From Apium graveolens (taxonomy: Eukaryota > Streptophyta > Magnoliopsida > Apiales > Apiaceae): DNA of 64,000 nucleotides. A program made the translations under genes and the position numbers. Location: contig NC_133647.1 of assembly GCF_009905375.1 (NCBI RefSeq), forward strand, positions 6,200,294-6,264,293. The letters are read 5' to 3'. The notes below the pieces were generated by a model that worked only from the letters and a program-made list of their open reading frames with translations, did no database searches and had not been told where the DNA came from. Below, in pieces: positions 13,231 through 24,265 of the stretch (position 1 is its first letter; every line of letters starts with the position of its first letter).

Positions 13231-13850
13231 AGCTATGAAATTGTTCTTCTCATAGATGAACCCAGATTAGGACATAATCTTTACTACTGGTGCCATTGTT
13301 GTGAGTAGAAGTTGCAGAGAATAGATTGAGGGTTTTGCAGAGAGAAAATGGTAAAAGCTTTTGAAATTTCAAGAAAGCGTAAAGTAAAAATGTAAAATCA
13401 AAAGGGCTTATATACTTTCTCAAATTAAAAAGCATAAATAAAAAGATTAAACAATATATATATAAGTGAATTACAGCCGTTTAAGAATAAACTGTAAGTA
13501 TTCTAAAAACTACCTTTAATACAAATACATACAGCTGTATGTATAAGTATCAACGGTTAAGAGAATAGAATCAACGACTGTGAACCACTTGAATCGACTG
13601 ATGTGACATCTCAACGGATAAAGTAAACTGTCATCCGTTGAAAAGTAACACAGTTTATCCGTTGATTGATAAAAATATCCAGAAATGTATTTGTCTTTCA
13701 ACGGATAATGGACATCCGTTGATAGAACAATTTTGACTTTCAACGGATAGGGAACATCCGTTGATAGAATAATCTGTGCTAAAAGTCAACTTTGTTCTTG
13801 CAACAATTTCATTTCGGGCTTCAACTCAAATTGCAATACAGACAAGAATT
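13231..13850 (-). repeat. Noncoding spacer of SIRE element B with paired ATCCGTTGA motifs
   Basis: Between pol and the extra ORF. No gene. From 13552 to 13770 it holds inverted pairs of TCAACGGAT and ATCCGTTGA, for example at 13612/13631, 13697/13713 and 13740/13756, plus single and degenerate copies. Each pair could fold as a small hairpin with a loop of roughly 6-15 nt. Confidence 0.8.
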
Positions 13851-16800
13851 TTAAGAGAAATTAAGCATACCTAGCTCACTTACCAACCTTGTGAATGTTG
13901 ATTCATCAAGTGGCTTGGTAAAGATGTCTGCAATTTGTTGTTCACTTGGAACAAAATGTAGTTCCACTGTACCATTCATGACATGCTCCCTAATGAAGTG
14001 GTACTTGATATCAATGTGCTTGGTCCTTGAGTGCTGCATTGGATTCTCTGTTATGGCTATGGCACTTGTGCTGTCACAAAAGATAGGAATTCTATCAACA
14101 TGAAGTCCATAATCAAGGAGTTGATTCCTCATCCATAACACTTGAGAACAGCAACTTCCAACAGCAATGTATTCAGCCTCAGCTGTAGAAGTAGATATTG
14201 AATTTTGCTTCTTGCTGAACCATGATACAAGTTTGTTTCCCAGGAATTAGCAGGTGCCTGTTGTACTTTTCCTGTCTATTTTGCAACCTGCATAGTCTGC
14301 ATCTGAATAACCAATTAGATCAAAGCCAGATTCTCTAGGGCACCAAATACCTAAATTTGGTGTACCCTTGAGATATCTGAAAATTCTCTTGATAGCAATT
14401 AAGTGAGACTCCCTAAGATCAGCTTGAAATCTAGCACAAAGACATGTAGCAAACATTATATGTGGCCTACTAGCAGTTAAATATAAAAGTGAACCAACCA
14501 TGCCTCTATAACTTGTAATGTCCACAGACTTTTCAGCCTTGTTTAATTCAAGTTTGGTGGCAGTGGCCATGGGAGTTTTTGCAGATGAACATTCCATTAA
14601 GTCAAACTTCTTTAAAAGATCATAAATGTATTTAGTTTGACTAATGAAAATTCCATCACTAACTTGTTTAACTTGTAAACCAAGAAAATAAGTTAGTTCT
14701 CCCATCATGCTCATTTCATATTTACTTTGCATTAGCTTAGCAAACTTTTTACAAAGTTTATCATCTGTAGAGCCAAATATTATATCATCTACATAAATTT
14801 GAACAAGTATACTAGAGCCATTAACATTCCTAAAGAAGAAAGTTTTATCAACAGTACCTCTAGTGAAGTGATTCTCCAAAAGGAATTTTGACAAGGTTTC
14901 ATACCAGGCTCTAGGTGCTTGCTTCAGTCCATAGAGTGCTTTCAACAGATAATACACATAGTCTGGAAAATTTGGATCTTCAAACCCTGGAGGTTGGCTT
15001 ACATAAACTTCTTCCTCCAATTCCCCATTCAGAAATGCACTCTTGACATCCATTTGATAGACTTTGAAATTGGCATGGGCTGCATAGGCTAGAAAAATTC
15101 TGATGGCTTCAAGTCTTGCAACAAGAGCATATGTCTCATCAAAATCTATTCCCTCTTGTTGAGGGTAGCCCTTGGCAACCAATCTAGCTTTATTCCTTAT
15201 GATGATGCCATTTTCATCCATCTTATTTCTGAAGACCCATTTTGTGTCAATAGAACTCTTGTTCTTTGGTTTGGGTACTAGCTTCCAAACTTTGTTTCTC
15301 TCAAATTGGTTTAGCTCTTCCTGCATGGCTAATACCCAATCTGGATCCAACAAGGCTTCTTCCACTCTCTTAAGCTCCTCCTGTGATAGAAAACTACTAT
15401 ATAGACATTCATCTTGAGTAGCCCTTCTAGTTTGCACTTTAGATGTTGCATCACCAATGATCAGTTCAAAGGGATGACTCTTGGTCCATTTCCTTTGAAG
15501 TGGAAGATTTTCTCTAGATGAGGTGGCCTCAGTATTGTCATGATGTGAGATAGAGTGTTGATTAGTTGAAACTCCCCCTGAGTTGTTGGTCCTTTGCAGG
15601 GAACTTGGAGTTCTATCAACTGATGATGTAAATTGATTATCCGTTGATGAACTATGATCAACAGATGCTTCATTATGTACTTCAATGGATGATGCACTAT
15701 GTCCTTCAACGGATACTGCATTGCCTCCATCAACGGATGCTGAATTATGACTTTCAACGGATGCAATATTTTTTGCATTATCCAAATGCATGTTTTGAAT
15801 CCTTTTTGAAGTGTCATATCTACCATTCTCATCTTCACTATCATCACAATATATCTCAATGTTGTCAAATTTGAGTCCTTCATGGTTTCCCTCATCTGTT
15901 AGTCCATCAATCTTTTTATCATCAAACACAACATGCACAGATTCCATGACAATGTTGGTTCTTAGATTGTAGACCCTATAAGATTTTCCAACTGAATAAC
16001 CAACAAATATCCCTTCATCAGCCTTTGCATCAAACTTCCCTTTATGGTCATGTTGATTCCTTAATGTAAAGCATTTACATCCAAAGACATGAAGAAAGTT
16101 TAGAGTTGGTTTTCTTTTCTTGAACAACTGATAAGGAGTCATGCCTTTAGCTTGATTGATCAAAGAAATATTATGAGTGTAACAAGCACAATTAACAGCT
16201 TTAGCCCAGAAATATGTTGGTAACTTTGATTCTTCAAGCATTGTTCTAGCAGCTTCAATCAAGGATCTGTTCTTTCTTTCAACTACCCCATTTTGCTGAG
16301 GTGTTCTTGGAGCTGAGAACTCATGCATGATTCCATTTTCTTCACAGAACAACCTCACTGTTGAATTCTTGAACTTAGTTCCATTGTCACTCCTGATATT
16401 TCTAACCTTCAAGTCAGGATGATTGTTGACTTGCCTAATGTGATTGATAATGATTTCACTTGCTTCATCCTTTGAGCCAATAAAATATGTCCATGAAAAC
16501 TTGGAGAAATCATCTACAATCACTAAGCAATATCTTTTCCTTGCAATTGACAATACATTAACTGGTCCAAACAAATCCATATGTAGTACCTGTAGTGGTT
16601 CATCAATTGTTGTTTCAAGCTTCTTTTTGAATGATGCTTTCCTTTGTTTACCTTTCTGACAAGCATCACACAGACCATCCTTTGAAAATTCAACTAGAGG
16701 GATTCCTCTAACTAAGTCCTTTTTGACTAGATCATTCATTGTCTTGAAATTCAAATGGGATAGCTTCTTGTGCCATAGCCAACTTTCCTCTTGACTTGCT

Positions 16801-17195
16801 TTGCTGAAAAGACAAGTGATGGATTCTGCATCTGTAGAGTTGAAGTTAGCCAAGTACACATTTCCTTTTCTAACTCCAGTTAGAACCACTTTGTTATCTT
16901 TCCTGTTGGTGACAACACAGGCTTCAGAATTGAAGGAAACAGTATTCCCTCTGTCACATAGTTGACTGATGCTCAGTAAATTGTGTTTGAGACCATCAAC
17001 TAATGCAACTTCATCAATGATGACATTCCCTGTTGAAATCAAGCCATATCCCATAGTGAACCCTTTGCTGTCATCTCCAAAGGTTATGCTAGGGCCAACT
17101 CTCTCCTTAAACTCTGTGAGCAGGGTGAAATCTCCTGTCATGTGTCTTGAACAACCACTGTCCAAGTACCATAGATTCCTTCTTTTTCCCTGCAC
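13851..17195 (-). pseudogene. pol of SIRE element B: protease, integrase, reverse transcriptase, RNase H
   Basis: A 982-codon open stretch (17195-14247), a TAA stop, then 14141-13851 completes RNase H. In order: protease D-S-G at residues 12-14; integrase zinc site H142, H147, C176, C179; catalytic D207, D270 and E306, with the classic 35-residue spacing between the last two; RT with YVDD at about 14783-14797; RNase H with GYSDADYAG and, after the stop, the conserved IADIFTKPL end. The single stop near 14247 sits at a conserved Gln position, consistent with CAA to TAA. Otherwise pol is remarkably intact, with all catalytic residues present. The link between integrase and RT (about 15639-15765) is Ser/Val/Glu-rich and is built from the ATCCGTTGA motif. 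Confidence 0.95.
15630..15765 (-). repeat. Motif-derived repeat in the integrase-RT linker of SIRE element B
   Basis: Six or so copies of TCAACGGAT or one-base variants occur at intervals of roughly 20-25 bp between 15639 and 15760, all in one reading phase. On the coding strand the motif reads GCATCCGTTGAA, encoding the tetrapeptide ASVE (variants ASVD, VSVE, SSIE). So a nucleotide motif found elsewhere in noncoding DNA is here a protein repeat. Confidence 0.85.
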
Positions 17196-17208
17196 ACAAA
17201 AAAATCAA

Positions 17209-19621
17209 TCAAGTTGATTTTGGTACCCAAGTTTCCTTGGGTCCATTCTTGTTAGCCTTTTTCCTAGACTTCATTCCTCCTGCATCTTTTGACTTAGGTG
17301 ACTTTGGTTCAACCTTGGTCTCAGATGTAGTTGGTTGAGGTGTAGGGTTAGTCACAGAATCATTTAGCACATTTGGAATATGATAAGGCATGGATTGTGC
17401 AAACATGTTATTCCACATAGGCATATTGTATGGCATTTGAGGCATACTAAATGCAGAAAAATAAGGATTGTTAATATATGGCATGTTAGCAAAATGTGCA
17501 TAAGGACTCTGTTGAGACATAACAGATATATCATGCAGAGGTGACACAGACATGTTAGGCATGGCAGGGGGTAAAGGAATGGGAGCATTCTTAACTGATT
17601 TGCAATTAGCAGATAGATGATTAACACTATTACAATGCACACAGCTTTTTCTAGGAGCATATTTATCAGGTGTGTAATTGTTATGTTTGTTAATCCCTAC
17701 CTTCCCATTTCTATTAGATTTCCTTTTAGTTTCCTTTTTATCCTCAACCACTTTGAGCCTATTTTTCAACTGTTCTAAGGTCATGTGCCCTATATTCACC
17801 TTACTGGCATCTTTGGATGTGCTGGCTTCTCCTTTGACAAAGTTCTTGGAAGTTGAACCAAACTTCTTGTTGAGATTCTTCAGATTTTCTCTTTTAGAAA
17901 CATCTTCCTGTTTTAATTGATGAGCCTTCAATGGATGCTTCTTTTCTACCTTCAACGGATAACTTTAATCATCCGTTGATTCCACATCCGTTGATAATCC
18001 ATCAATTAATTCTATTTTCTTCTTGTTTTTCTCCCAGGCATTCTCACAGAATGATTCAATTCCTTGAACTTTGGCAATTTGAGCACTAACATCCCTAGAT
18101 GTTTTCCAGGCTTTAATCACCTCTTGCTCTCTCTCTAATTGCTTAGAAAGTATCTCTACTTTCTTAACAGATTCCTCTAGTTCACTCTCAACAGTTAGAC
18201 ATTTGACTTTAATCTTTTCAAGCTCAATTACCTTACCCTCTAACACAGCATTTCTATCACTTAAGAACAAATTATTCTCTTTGATTTTAGTGTTCTCTTT
18301 GGCTAGTGATTTAAGGGAAACACGCAAATGATATAATTCATTGGACATATCATTTATGGCTTCATTGCATTCAATATTAGAAAGCTGAGAGAGGTTAGTA
18401 GTAATTACCTGGTTGCTTGATGAACTAGTTTCATTTTCATCAGAATTAGCCATCAGGGCTAGGTTGACATATTCCATATCATCATCTTCATTAGCTCCAT
18501 CTGCTGCCCAATCATGTTGAGTCAGAAATGCTCTTTCCTTTTGTTTGAGCAAATCAAAATATTTCTTTTTGTAATCTACTTGCTCAAATTTCTTCTTTTC
18601 AGAAGTTGGATTTCTGCACTCACTTGCAAAGTGTCCACTTATGCCACAATTATAACATTTGAACTTAGATTTGTCCACCATGTTCTTGTTTGACTTAGTG
18701 AATTTTGCATTTTTCTTAAATTTCATCTTTGCAAACCTCCTGGACAGAAAAGCCAGATGTTCATCAACATCATCAGAGTCTTCTTGACTGGAATTATCTT
18801 CAACCTCAGCTACTTGCTCCTTTCCCTTGCTTGATTCTGATTTGCTTGTGCAAATTTTAAGACTTGGCATTGTCTTTTCTTCATTCCTGGTTTCAATCTT
18901 CTCATTGTCAGCTATAAGTGCAACTGATCCTCCTTTTCTCTTTCCCTTTTCCAACAGCTCATCTTGCTTCCATCTCAAGTTCATAGGTCTTCAAAATTCC
19001 ATATAATCTTTCAAGTATGAAGTCCTTATAGTCTTGAGAATTTCTTAGAGAAACAGTCATGGGCTTCCATTCCTTTGGTAGAGACCTCAGAAATTTTAGA
19101 TTGGAGTCCTTGACTTGGTACACTCTGCCATACAGCTTCAATCCATTCAACAGTTTCTGAAATCTGTTGAAGGTATCATTTAATGATTCTCCTTCTTCAA
19201 AATGGAAATATTCATACTGTTGAATGAGAAGCTGCATTTTGTTTTCTCTAACTTGCTCAGTACCTTCACAGATAAGTTGCACAGTATCCCAGATTTCCTT
19301 AGCAGTTTGGCTGTTAATGACATTGTCAAACATATCTTGATCTAGACCATTAAACAGAATGTTCATGGTTTTCTTGTCCTTGTGAACCTCTTCAATATCT
19401 TCAACAGTCCATTCTGCTTTTGGCTTGGGAATAGACTGGCCAACAACAACTGTTGCAGTAGCAGCTGTGGCTACCTTGTGAGGGATGTGAGGGCCATTTT
19501 CAATGCAGTTGATGTAGCTTTCATCTTGAGAAAGAAGATGTAGATGCATCTTCACTTTCCAGTGATGATAGTTATCTCTTTCCAGGATTGGAATCTTTAT
19601 ACCAATGTCCTTCTTACTCAT
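17209..19621 (-). pseudogene. gag of SIRE element B, frameshifted, with two zinc knuckles
   Basis: Starts at ATG 19621, 48 bp after the PBS. The first open stretch (19621-18959, 220 codons) is the Copia Gag (UBN2-type) core with a block like ERDNYHHWKVKM. The second (18984-17965) has a CCHC knuckle CYNCGISGHFASEC and a long coiled-coil region rich in Leu/Lys/Glu. The third (17955-17209) has a second knuckle CVHCNSVNHLSANC and a Met/Pro/Asn-rich tail. A frameshift joins the first two near 18970, and a stop separates the second and third near 17965, where two ATCCGTTGA motifs lie. Pol starts in another frame 14 bp downstream, next to a T7 run. Confidence 0.9.
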
Positions 19622-19668
19622 CTTTGTTAGCTTCCAAGATCTTTAAAATCTTTGTGTGTCAAGAGCTT

Positions 19669-19680
19669 GCTCTGATACCA
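19669..19680 (-). other. Primer binding site of SIRE element B (tRNA-iMet type)
   Basis: The minus strand reads TGGTATCAGAGC, complementary to the initiator tRNA-Met 3' end, 2 bp inside the LTR end at 19683. Confidence 0.92.
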
Positions 19681-20035
19681 ATTGTTATTTGTGAAGAACT
19701 AACAATGAGATTTACAGAAGGGGGGTTGAATGTAAATCTCAAAACTTTTTAAGTTTTGAGCAGTTTCAAGGCTTAAGTGAATGCAATACAAATGTGTGTG
19801 AATAGCTTAGAGCAGGTGCAGACATATATAAATTCAGAAACACAAATGTAAATAACACCAAGACCTTAAAAACTTTTCTGGTGGATTTGTTGTTCCACCA
19901 GAGATGGTATTTCAGAAAATCTGTGATTCAAGAAATGATCACAGCTGTGTCCTAGTACAAACTAGATGATTTTTCTCTCAAGGTTTTTCTAAACAGCTCT
20001 GGAAAAATTCACACTAATTACTAGCTACAACTTGG

Positions 20036-20043
20036 TTTATATA
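20036..20043 (-). promoter_or_regulatory. TATA box in the LTR of SIRE element B
   Basis: The minus strand reads TATATAAA, about 350 bp before the LTR end, a sensible U3/R position. Transcription would run left into gag. Confidence 0.6.
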
Positions 20044-20285
20044 TTACCAAGTTTTTACAAGTGTAGAATAAGATAAATTCCAATAATAAAATAACTTCTC
20101 CACTTGTTTCTACTCCATTTCTATCCAGTACATTATTGGAATATCTGTTGACTATTACCCTTCTGTACCAGAGTAGAACGACTGCTTTTTCTGATGTTCC
20201 TGAAATAGGCTACCGCATTCCAGTTGTCTCTGTCAACCCATGTGCCTCTGTCTGCTTTGTTAACTGTTACTATCAACTGCTATTC

Positions 20286-20680
20286 AACAGAACATCCGTT
20301 GAAGCTTTCATCTGTTGATGGCTTTATCCGTTGATGTATTAGCAGTTGAAGCTCTATCCGTTGATGCACTCATCCGTTGAAGGATGTTATCCGTTGAAGC
20401 TTTAGAGACATCCGTTGACGCTTTGTTTCTCATCCGTTGAAGGCTTTTAAGTTATCAGTTGATACCACTTCATTTATACAAAATTACAAGGCATGAAATA
20501 TTTACAATTGGCCTTCCTATTTGCATATCCTCTAGTAGTCAACATGACTTATAATTTCCCACAACTTCTAAGAATTATAACTCAAATACAGAGACTGAAA
20601 TGTGCTACAAAACTAGACTTATTTCTAAGTAAAGCTACACCATCAACGGATAGCCAAAGTGGTCTTATCCGTTGAGGCTA
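20286..20680 (-). repeat. ATCCGTTGA motif cluster in U3 of the SIRE LTR
   Basis: About seven exact or one-mismatch copies of ATCCGTTGA in direct orientation between 20290 and 20450 (for example TATCCGTTGATG, CATCCGTTGAAG), spaced about 20-30 bp, and an inverted pair at 20642/20667. They lie upstream of the TATA box, so they could act as an enhancer array. That role is inference. Confidence 0.85.
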
Positions 20681-20750
20681 CAAACACTAGACTTCTACTT
20701 AAGTGTTTTGTTAAACATATCATCAAACTAATGCACATATATTCTTAACA

Positions 20751-21213
20751 TGCCCAATGAACAAACCAGCAGCTTCAGAAGCAAGCAGAGCTGCTTCTAA
20801 TAAGCCACCTACTGCGAGGACTTTCAACATGACAGTCCAGGATGCTATGAAAGATTCAGATGTGATAGCAGGTATCCTTTCTCTAAATTCAGTCAGTGCA
20901 AATGTTTTATTTGATTCGGGAGCAACTAAATCTTTTATATCGAGAGACTTGGCACGTAAATTAAGACTTAAGGCTGAACCTTTGATAGAACCCTTACAAG
21001 TAGAAATAGCCAACCATGAAATTATTCCTGTTAACCAGATTCACCCCGCCTGTGAGTTAGGCATAGGGGAACAATCTTTTAGTGTTGATCTAATTCCTTT
21101 TAAGTTAGGGGAATTTGATATAATTTTGGGAATGGACTGGCTATCTAGCAATGATGCTTAGATAGACTGTAAAGGGAAGAAAGTTAAGTTGAATATCCCA
21201 GGGAAAAAAAAGT
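20751..21213 (+). pseudogene. gag C-terminus and aspartic protease of element C
   Basis: Opens at TGC CCA ATG, the last zinc-knuckle Cys, split from the rest of gag by the SIRE insertion. Protease follows: active-site block LFDSGATKSFI at about 20910-20940, then the hydrophobic FDIILGMDWLS block ending at 21158. A TAG at 21159-21161 interrupts the frame, and an A8 run near 21204-21211 shifts it to the pol frame. Confidence 0.88.
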
Positions 21214-24200
21214 CATATTTAGAGGGAAGAGGCAGACGCAAAAATTTTTGACCATGGCCCAGGCCAGTAGGATGCTACGAAAAGGAAATGAGGCTTACCT
21301 AGCCTATGTGGTGGACACACAGAAGGAGGTGCCCAACTTGCAAGATATTCCGGTAGTCAACGAATTTGAAGATGTATTCCCATAAGACCTTCCGGGACTA
21401 CCACCCGATAGAGTGATTGAATTTGCTATTGAGTTGGCCCTGGGGACGGCGCCAGTTTCAAAGGCACCATACCGGTTAGCCCCATTAGAAATGAAGGAAT
21501 TAGCTACCCAATTACAAGAACTTTTGGATAAGGGTATGATAAGACCCAGTGTGTCTCCGTGGGGAGCACCAGTGTTATTTGTTAAGAAGAAAGATGGGAG
21601 CATGAGGCTGTGCATCGACTACTGAGAGTTGAACAAACTAACCATAAAGAACAGGTACCCGTTACCCAGAATAGACGATCTGTTCGACCAACTAAAGGAT
21701 GCTGTTTACTTTTCCAAGATTGACCTGAGAACTGGATACCACCAACTAAAGATTAAACCCGAAGATATTCCCAAGACTGCGTTCCGTACCAGGTATGGGC
21801 ACTATGAGTTCTTGGTAATGTCCTTTGGATTAACCAACACCCCAACGGCTTTCATGGATTTAATGAAAAGAGTATTCAAGAAGTACTTGGACAAGTGTGT
21901 GATAGTTTTTATCGATGATATTTTAATCTACTCAAGGACCGAGGCAGAACATGCAGAGCATTTTAGGATAGCTCTAGGAATACTCAGAGAAGAACAGTTG
22001 TTTGCCAAATTCTGGAAGTGTGAATTCTGGCGGAATGAGGTACAGTTTTTAGGATATGTGATCAATAAAGAAGGAGTGTTGGTCGACCCCTCCAAGATAG
22101 AGGCGGACTCAAATTGAGAAAGGCCAACCACACCCACAGATGTAAGGATTTTCATAGGATTGGTCGGCTACTCTCGTAGATTTGTATAGGATTTTGCGAA
22201 GATCGCAGCTCCTTTGGCTCGACTTACTCGCAAGACAGAGAAGTTCGAATGGACAGAAAAATGCGAGAATAGTTTTGAAGAATTGAAGAGAAGATTGGTG
22301 ACGACCCCTGTGTTGGCGTTGCCGGACGGAAAAGGAGATTTTGTGATTTATAGTGATGCTTCACACAAAGGATTAGGGTGTGTGCTTATGCAGCACGGTA
22401 AGGTGATTGCGTATGCATCGAGACAACTGAAGGAATATGAGATTATATATCCTACTCATGACCTTGAGCTCGCGGCAATAGTTTTTGCCTTAAAGATTTG
22501 GAGGCACTACTTGTATGGAGAGAAGTGCGAGATTTTCACAGACCATAAGAGTCTCAAGTACATATTTACGGAGAAAGAGCTCAACCTGCGCCAGAGGAGA
22601 TGGTTAGAACTAATCAAGGACTATGATTGTGAGATTCTCTATCATCCAGGGAAAGCCAATGTGGTGGCTGATGCCCTTAGTAGGAAGGAAAGACTCAGAA
22701 TGATAATGACTTCGGAAGAATTGATAAAGGAGTTCGAGAGAATGGAAATAGAAGTTAAGGTAACCGGAACCGGAACTGAAAAGCTGTTTGAGATCTCAAT
22801 ACAGCCAGAGTTATTGGAAAAGATTCGATTGTGCCAAGAAAGAATAATTAATGAGGGCAGAGAGTCAATGACCGAAGAAGAAATCCATACTAAAAGAGAT
22901 GATAAAGGGATAATGAGGTATTCCTACAGGATTTGGGTTCCGAATGTTCAAGAGCTTAAGGACGAGATTTTGGATGAAGGCCATAGTTCCAGGTATTCCA
23001 TTCACCCGGGGAGCACAAAGATGTATAAGGATTTAAAGGAATATTACTGGTGGCCCAACATGAAAAGGGATGTAGCAGAATGGGTAAGCAAATGTTTGAC
23101 TTGCCAAAGGGTGAAGGCAGAGCACCAGAGACCCAGTGGACTCTTACGACCCCTGGAGATTCCCGAATGGAAATGGGAACAGATAGGCATGGATTTTGTT
23201 TTAGGCTTGCCAAGGACGAAAGCCAATCATGATGCCATATGGGTAATTATAGACCGACTGACAAAGTCAGCTCACTTCATTCCTATCAATGAAAGATATA
23301 CAGTCGATAGACTGGTGGACATTTACCTTAAGGAAATAGTGACGCGACATGGAGTCCCAGCGTCCATTGTCTCAGACCGAGACCCCATATTCAACTCTAG
23401 ATTTTGGAGGAGCTTTCAAGAATGTGCGGGAACCAAATTGAACATGAGTACCGCTTACCATCCCCAAACGGACGGGCAAAGTGAAAGGACCATCCATACA
23501 CTAGAGGATATGTTGAGAGTCTGTGCAATAGACTTTAAAGGAAGTTGGGATGATCACTTGCCGTTGATCGAGTTTTCTTATAACAATAGTTTTCATGCCA
23601 GCATCGGAATGCCGCCTTACGAGGCTCTTTACGGAAGAAGGTGTCGATCTCCCTTATACTGGGATGAAGTAGGAGAGCGGAAGATGCTCGGACCCGAAGT
23701 GGTCCAAAGGACCAAAGACATAGTGGATCTTATCAGAGGATGGCTTGTAGCAGCCCAAGACAGACAGAAGAAATATGCAGACCTAGCCCGAAAGGACAAG
23801 GAATATGAAGTAGGGGACTTAGTACTGCTAAAAGTATCCCCTGGGAAGGGACTGATGAGGTTCAGAAAGAAAGGGAAACTAAGCCCAACATACATTGGAC
23901 CTTTTGAGATACTAAGAAGGATTGGAAAGTTAGCTTACGAGCTAGCCTTACCCCCTAACCTACAACAAGTTCATAATGTGTTCCATGTGTCAATGCTAAG
24001 GAAGTATCATCGGGATGCCAGACACATAGTGGAGTACGAGCAGGTGGATATGCAACCAGATCTGACTTACGTGGAGAAACCAGTAAAGATTCTGGATAAG
24101 AAGGAGCAGGTGCTTCGGAACAAAGTGATCAAGCTAGTCAGAGTGCTATGGCAAAATCATAATGTGGAGGAATCAACTTGGTAACTAGAGAGCGCAATGC

Positions 24201-24232
24201 TAGAAAAGTACCCCCATTTGTTTTCTATCTGA
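21214..24232 (+). pseudogene. RT, RNase H, integrase and chromodomain of element C
   Basis: One frame throughout, interrupted by TAA 21383, TGA 21623, TGA 22115, TAG 22187 and TAA 24182. RT has the catalytic FIDDIL at about 21907-21922. RNase H starts at the [10 protein letters not shown] block near 22347. Integrase has an HHCC zinc site ending CLTCQ near 23095, then catalytic-type blocks [21 protein letters not shown] and [16 protein letters not shown]. The C-terminus (24070-24230) has the [18 protein letters not shown] and [13 protein letters not shown] pattern of a plant chromodomain, which in chromoviruses directs insertion to chromatin marks. The 656-codon part from 22214 is open. The 24182 stop removes the last 16 residues. 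Most stops fit C-to-T transitions. Confidence 0.95.
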
Positions 24233-24248
24233 TTCCGGGACGGAATCC

Positions 24249-24265
24249 TTTTAAGGAGGGGAGAC
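24249..24265 (+). other. Polypurine tract of element C
   Basis: AAGGAGGGGAGAC directly precedes the LTR start TGTAATAACC at 24266. Confidence 0.9.

Larger units (their letters stand above)
10007..20750 (-). mobile_element. Element B: SIRE/Maximus-type Ty1/copia retrotransposon, 3' end outside window
   Basis: Minus-strand order: LTR (19683-20750), PBS (19669-19680), gag (19621-17209), pol in Copia order protease-integrase-RT-RNase H (17195-13851), then a long extra ORF (13230-10007). An extra ORF after pol with a gag carrying two zinc knuckles is typical of the SIRE/Maximus lineage. It inserted into gag of element C at 20750/20751 and was itself cut by element A at 10006/10007, so its 3' LTR must lie left of the window. 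A short motif, ATCCGTTGA, is dispersed through LTR, spacer and coding parts. Confidence 0.92.
19683..20750 (-). repeat. 5' LTR of SIRE element B, 1068 bp
   Basis: Minus strand begins TGTTAAGAATAT (20750) and ends AATAACA (19683), with proper TG...CA ends next to the PBS. It carries a TATA box at 20036-20043 and a dense cluster of ATCCGTTGA motifs upstream of it (20286-20680). Confidence 0.92.

Noticed and set aside
11527..20680. Dispersed ATCCGTTGA repeats as a CRISPR-like array
   Set aside because: Repeats are 9 bp, irregularly spaced, in both orientations and inside genes of a plant retroelement. No cas genes and no regular spacers.
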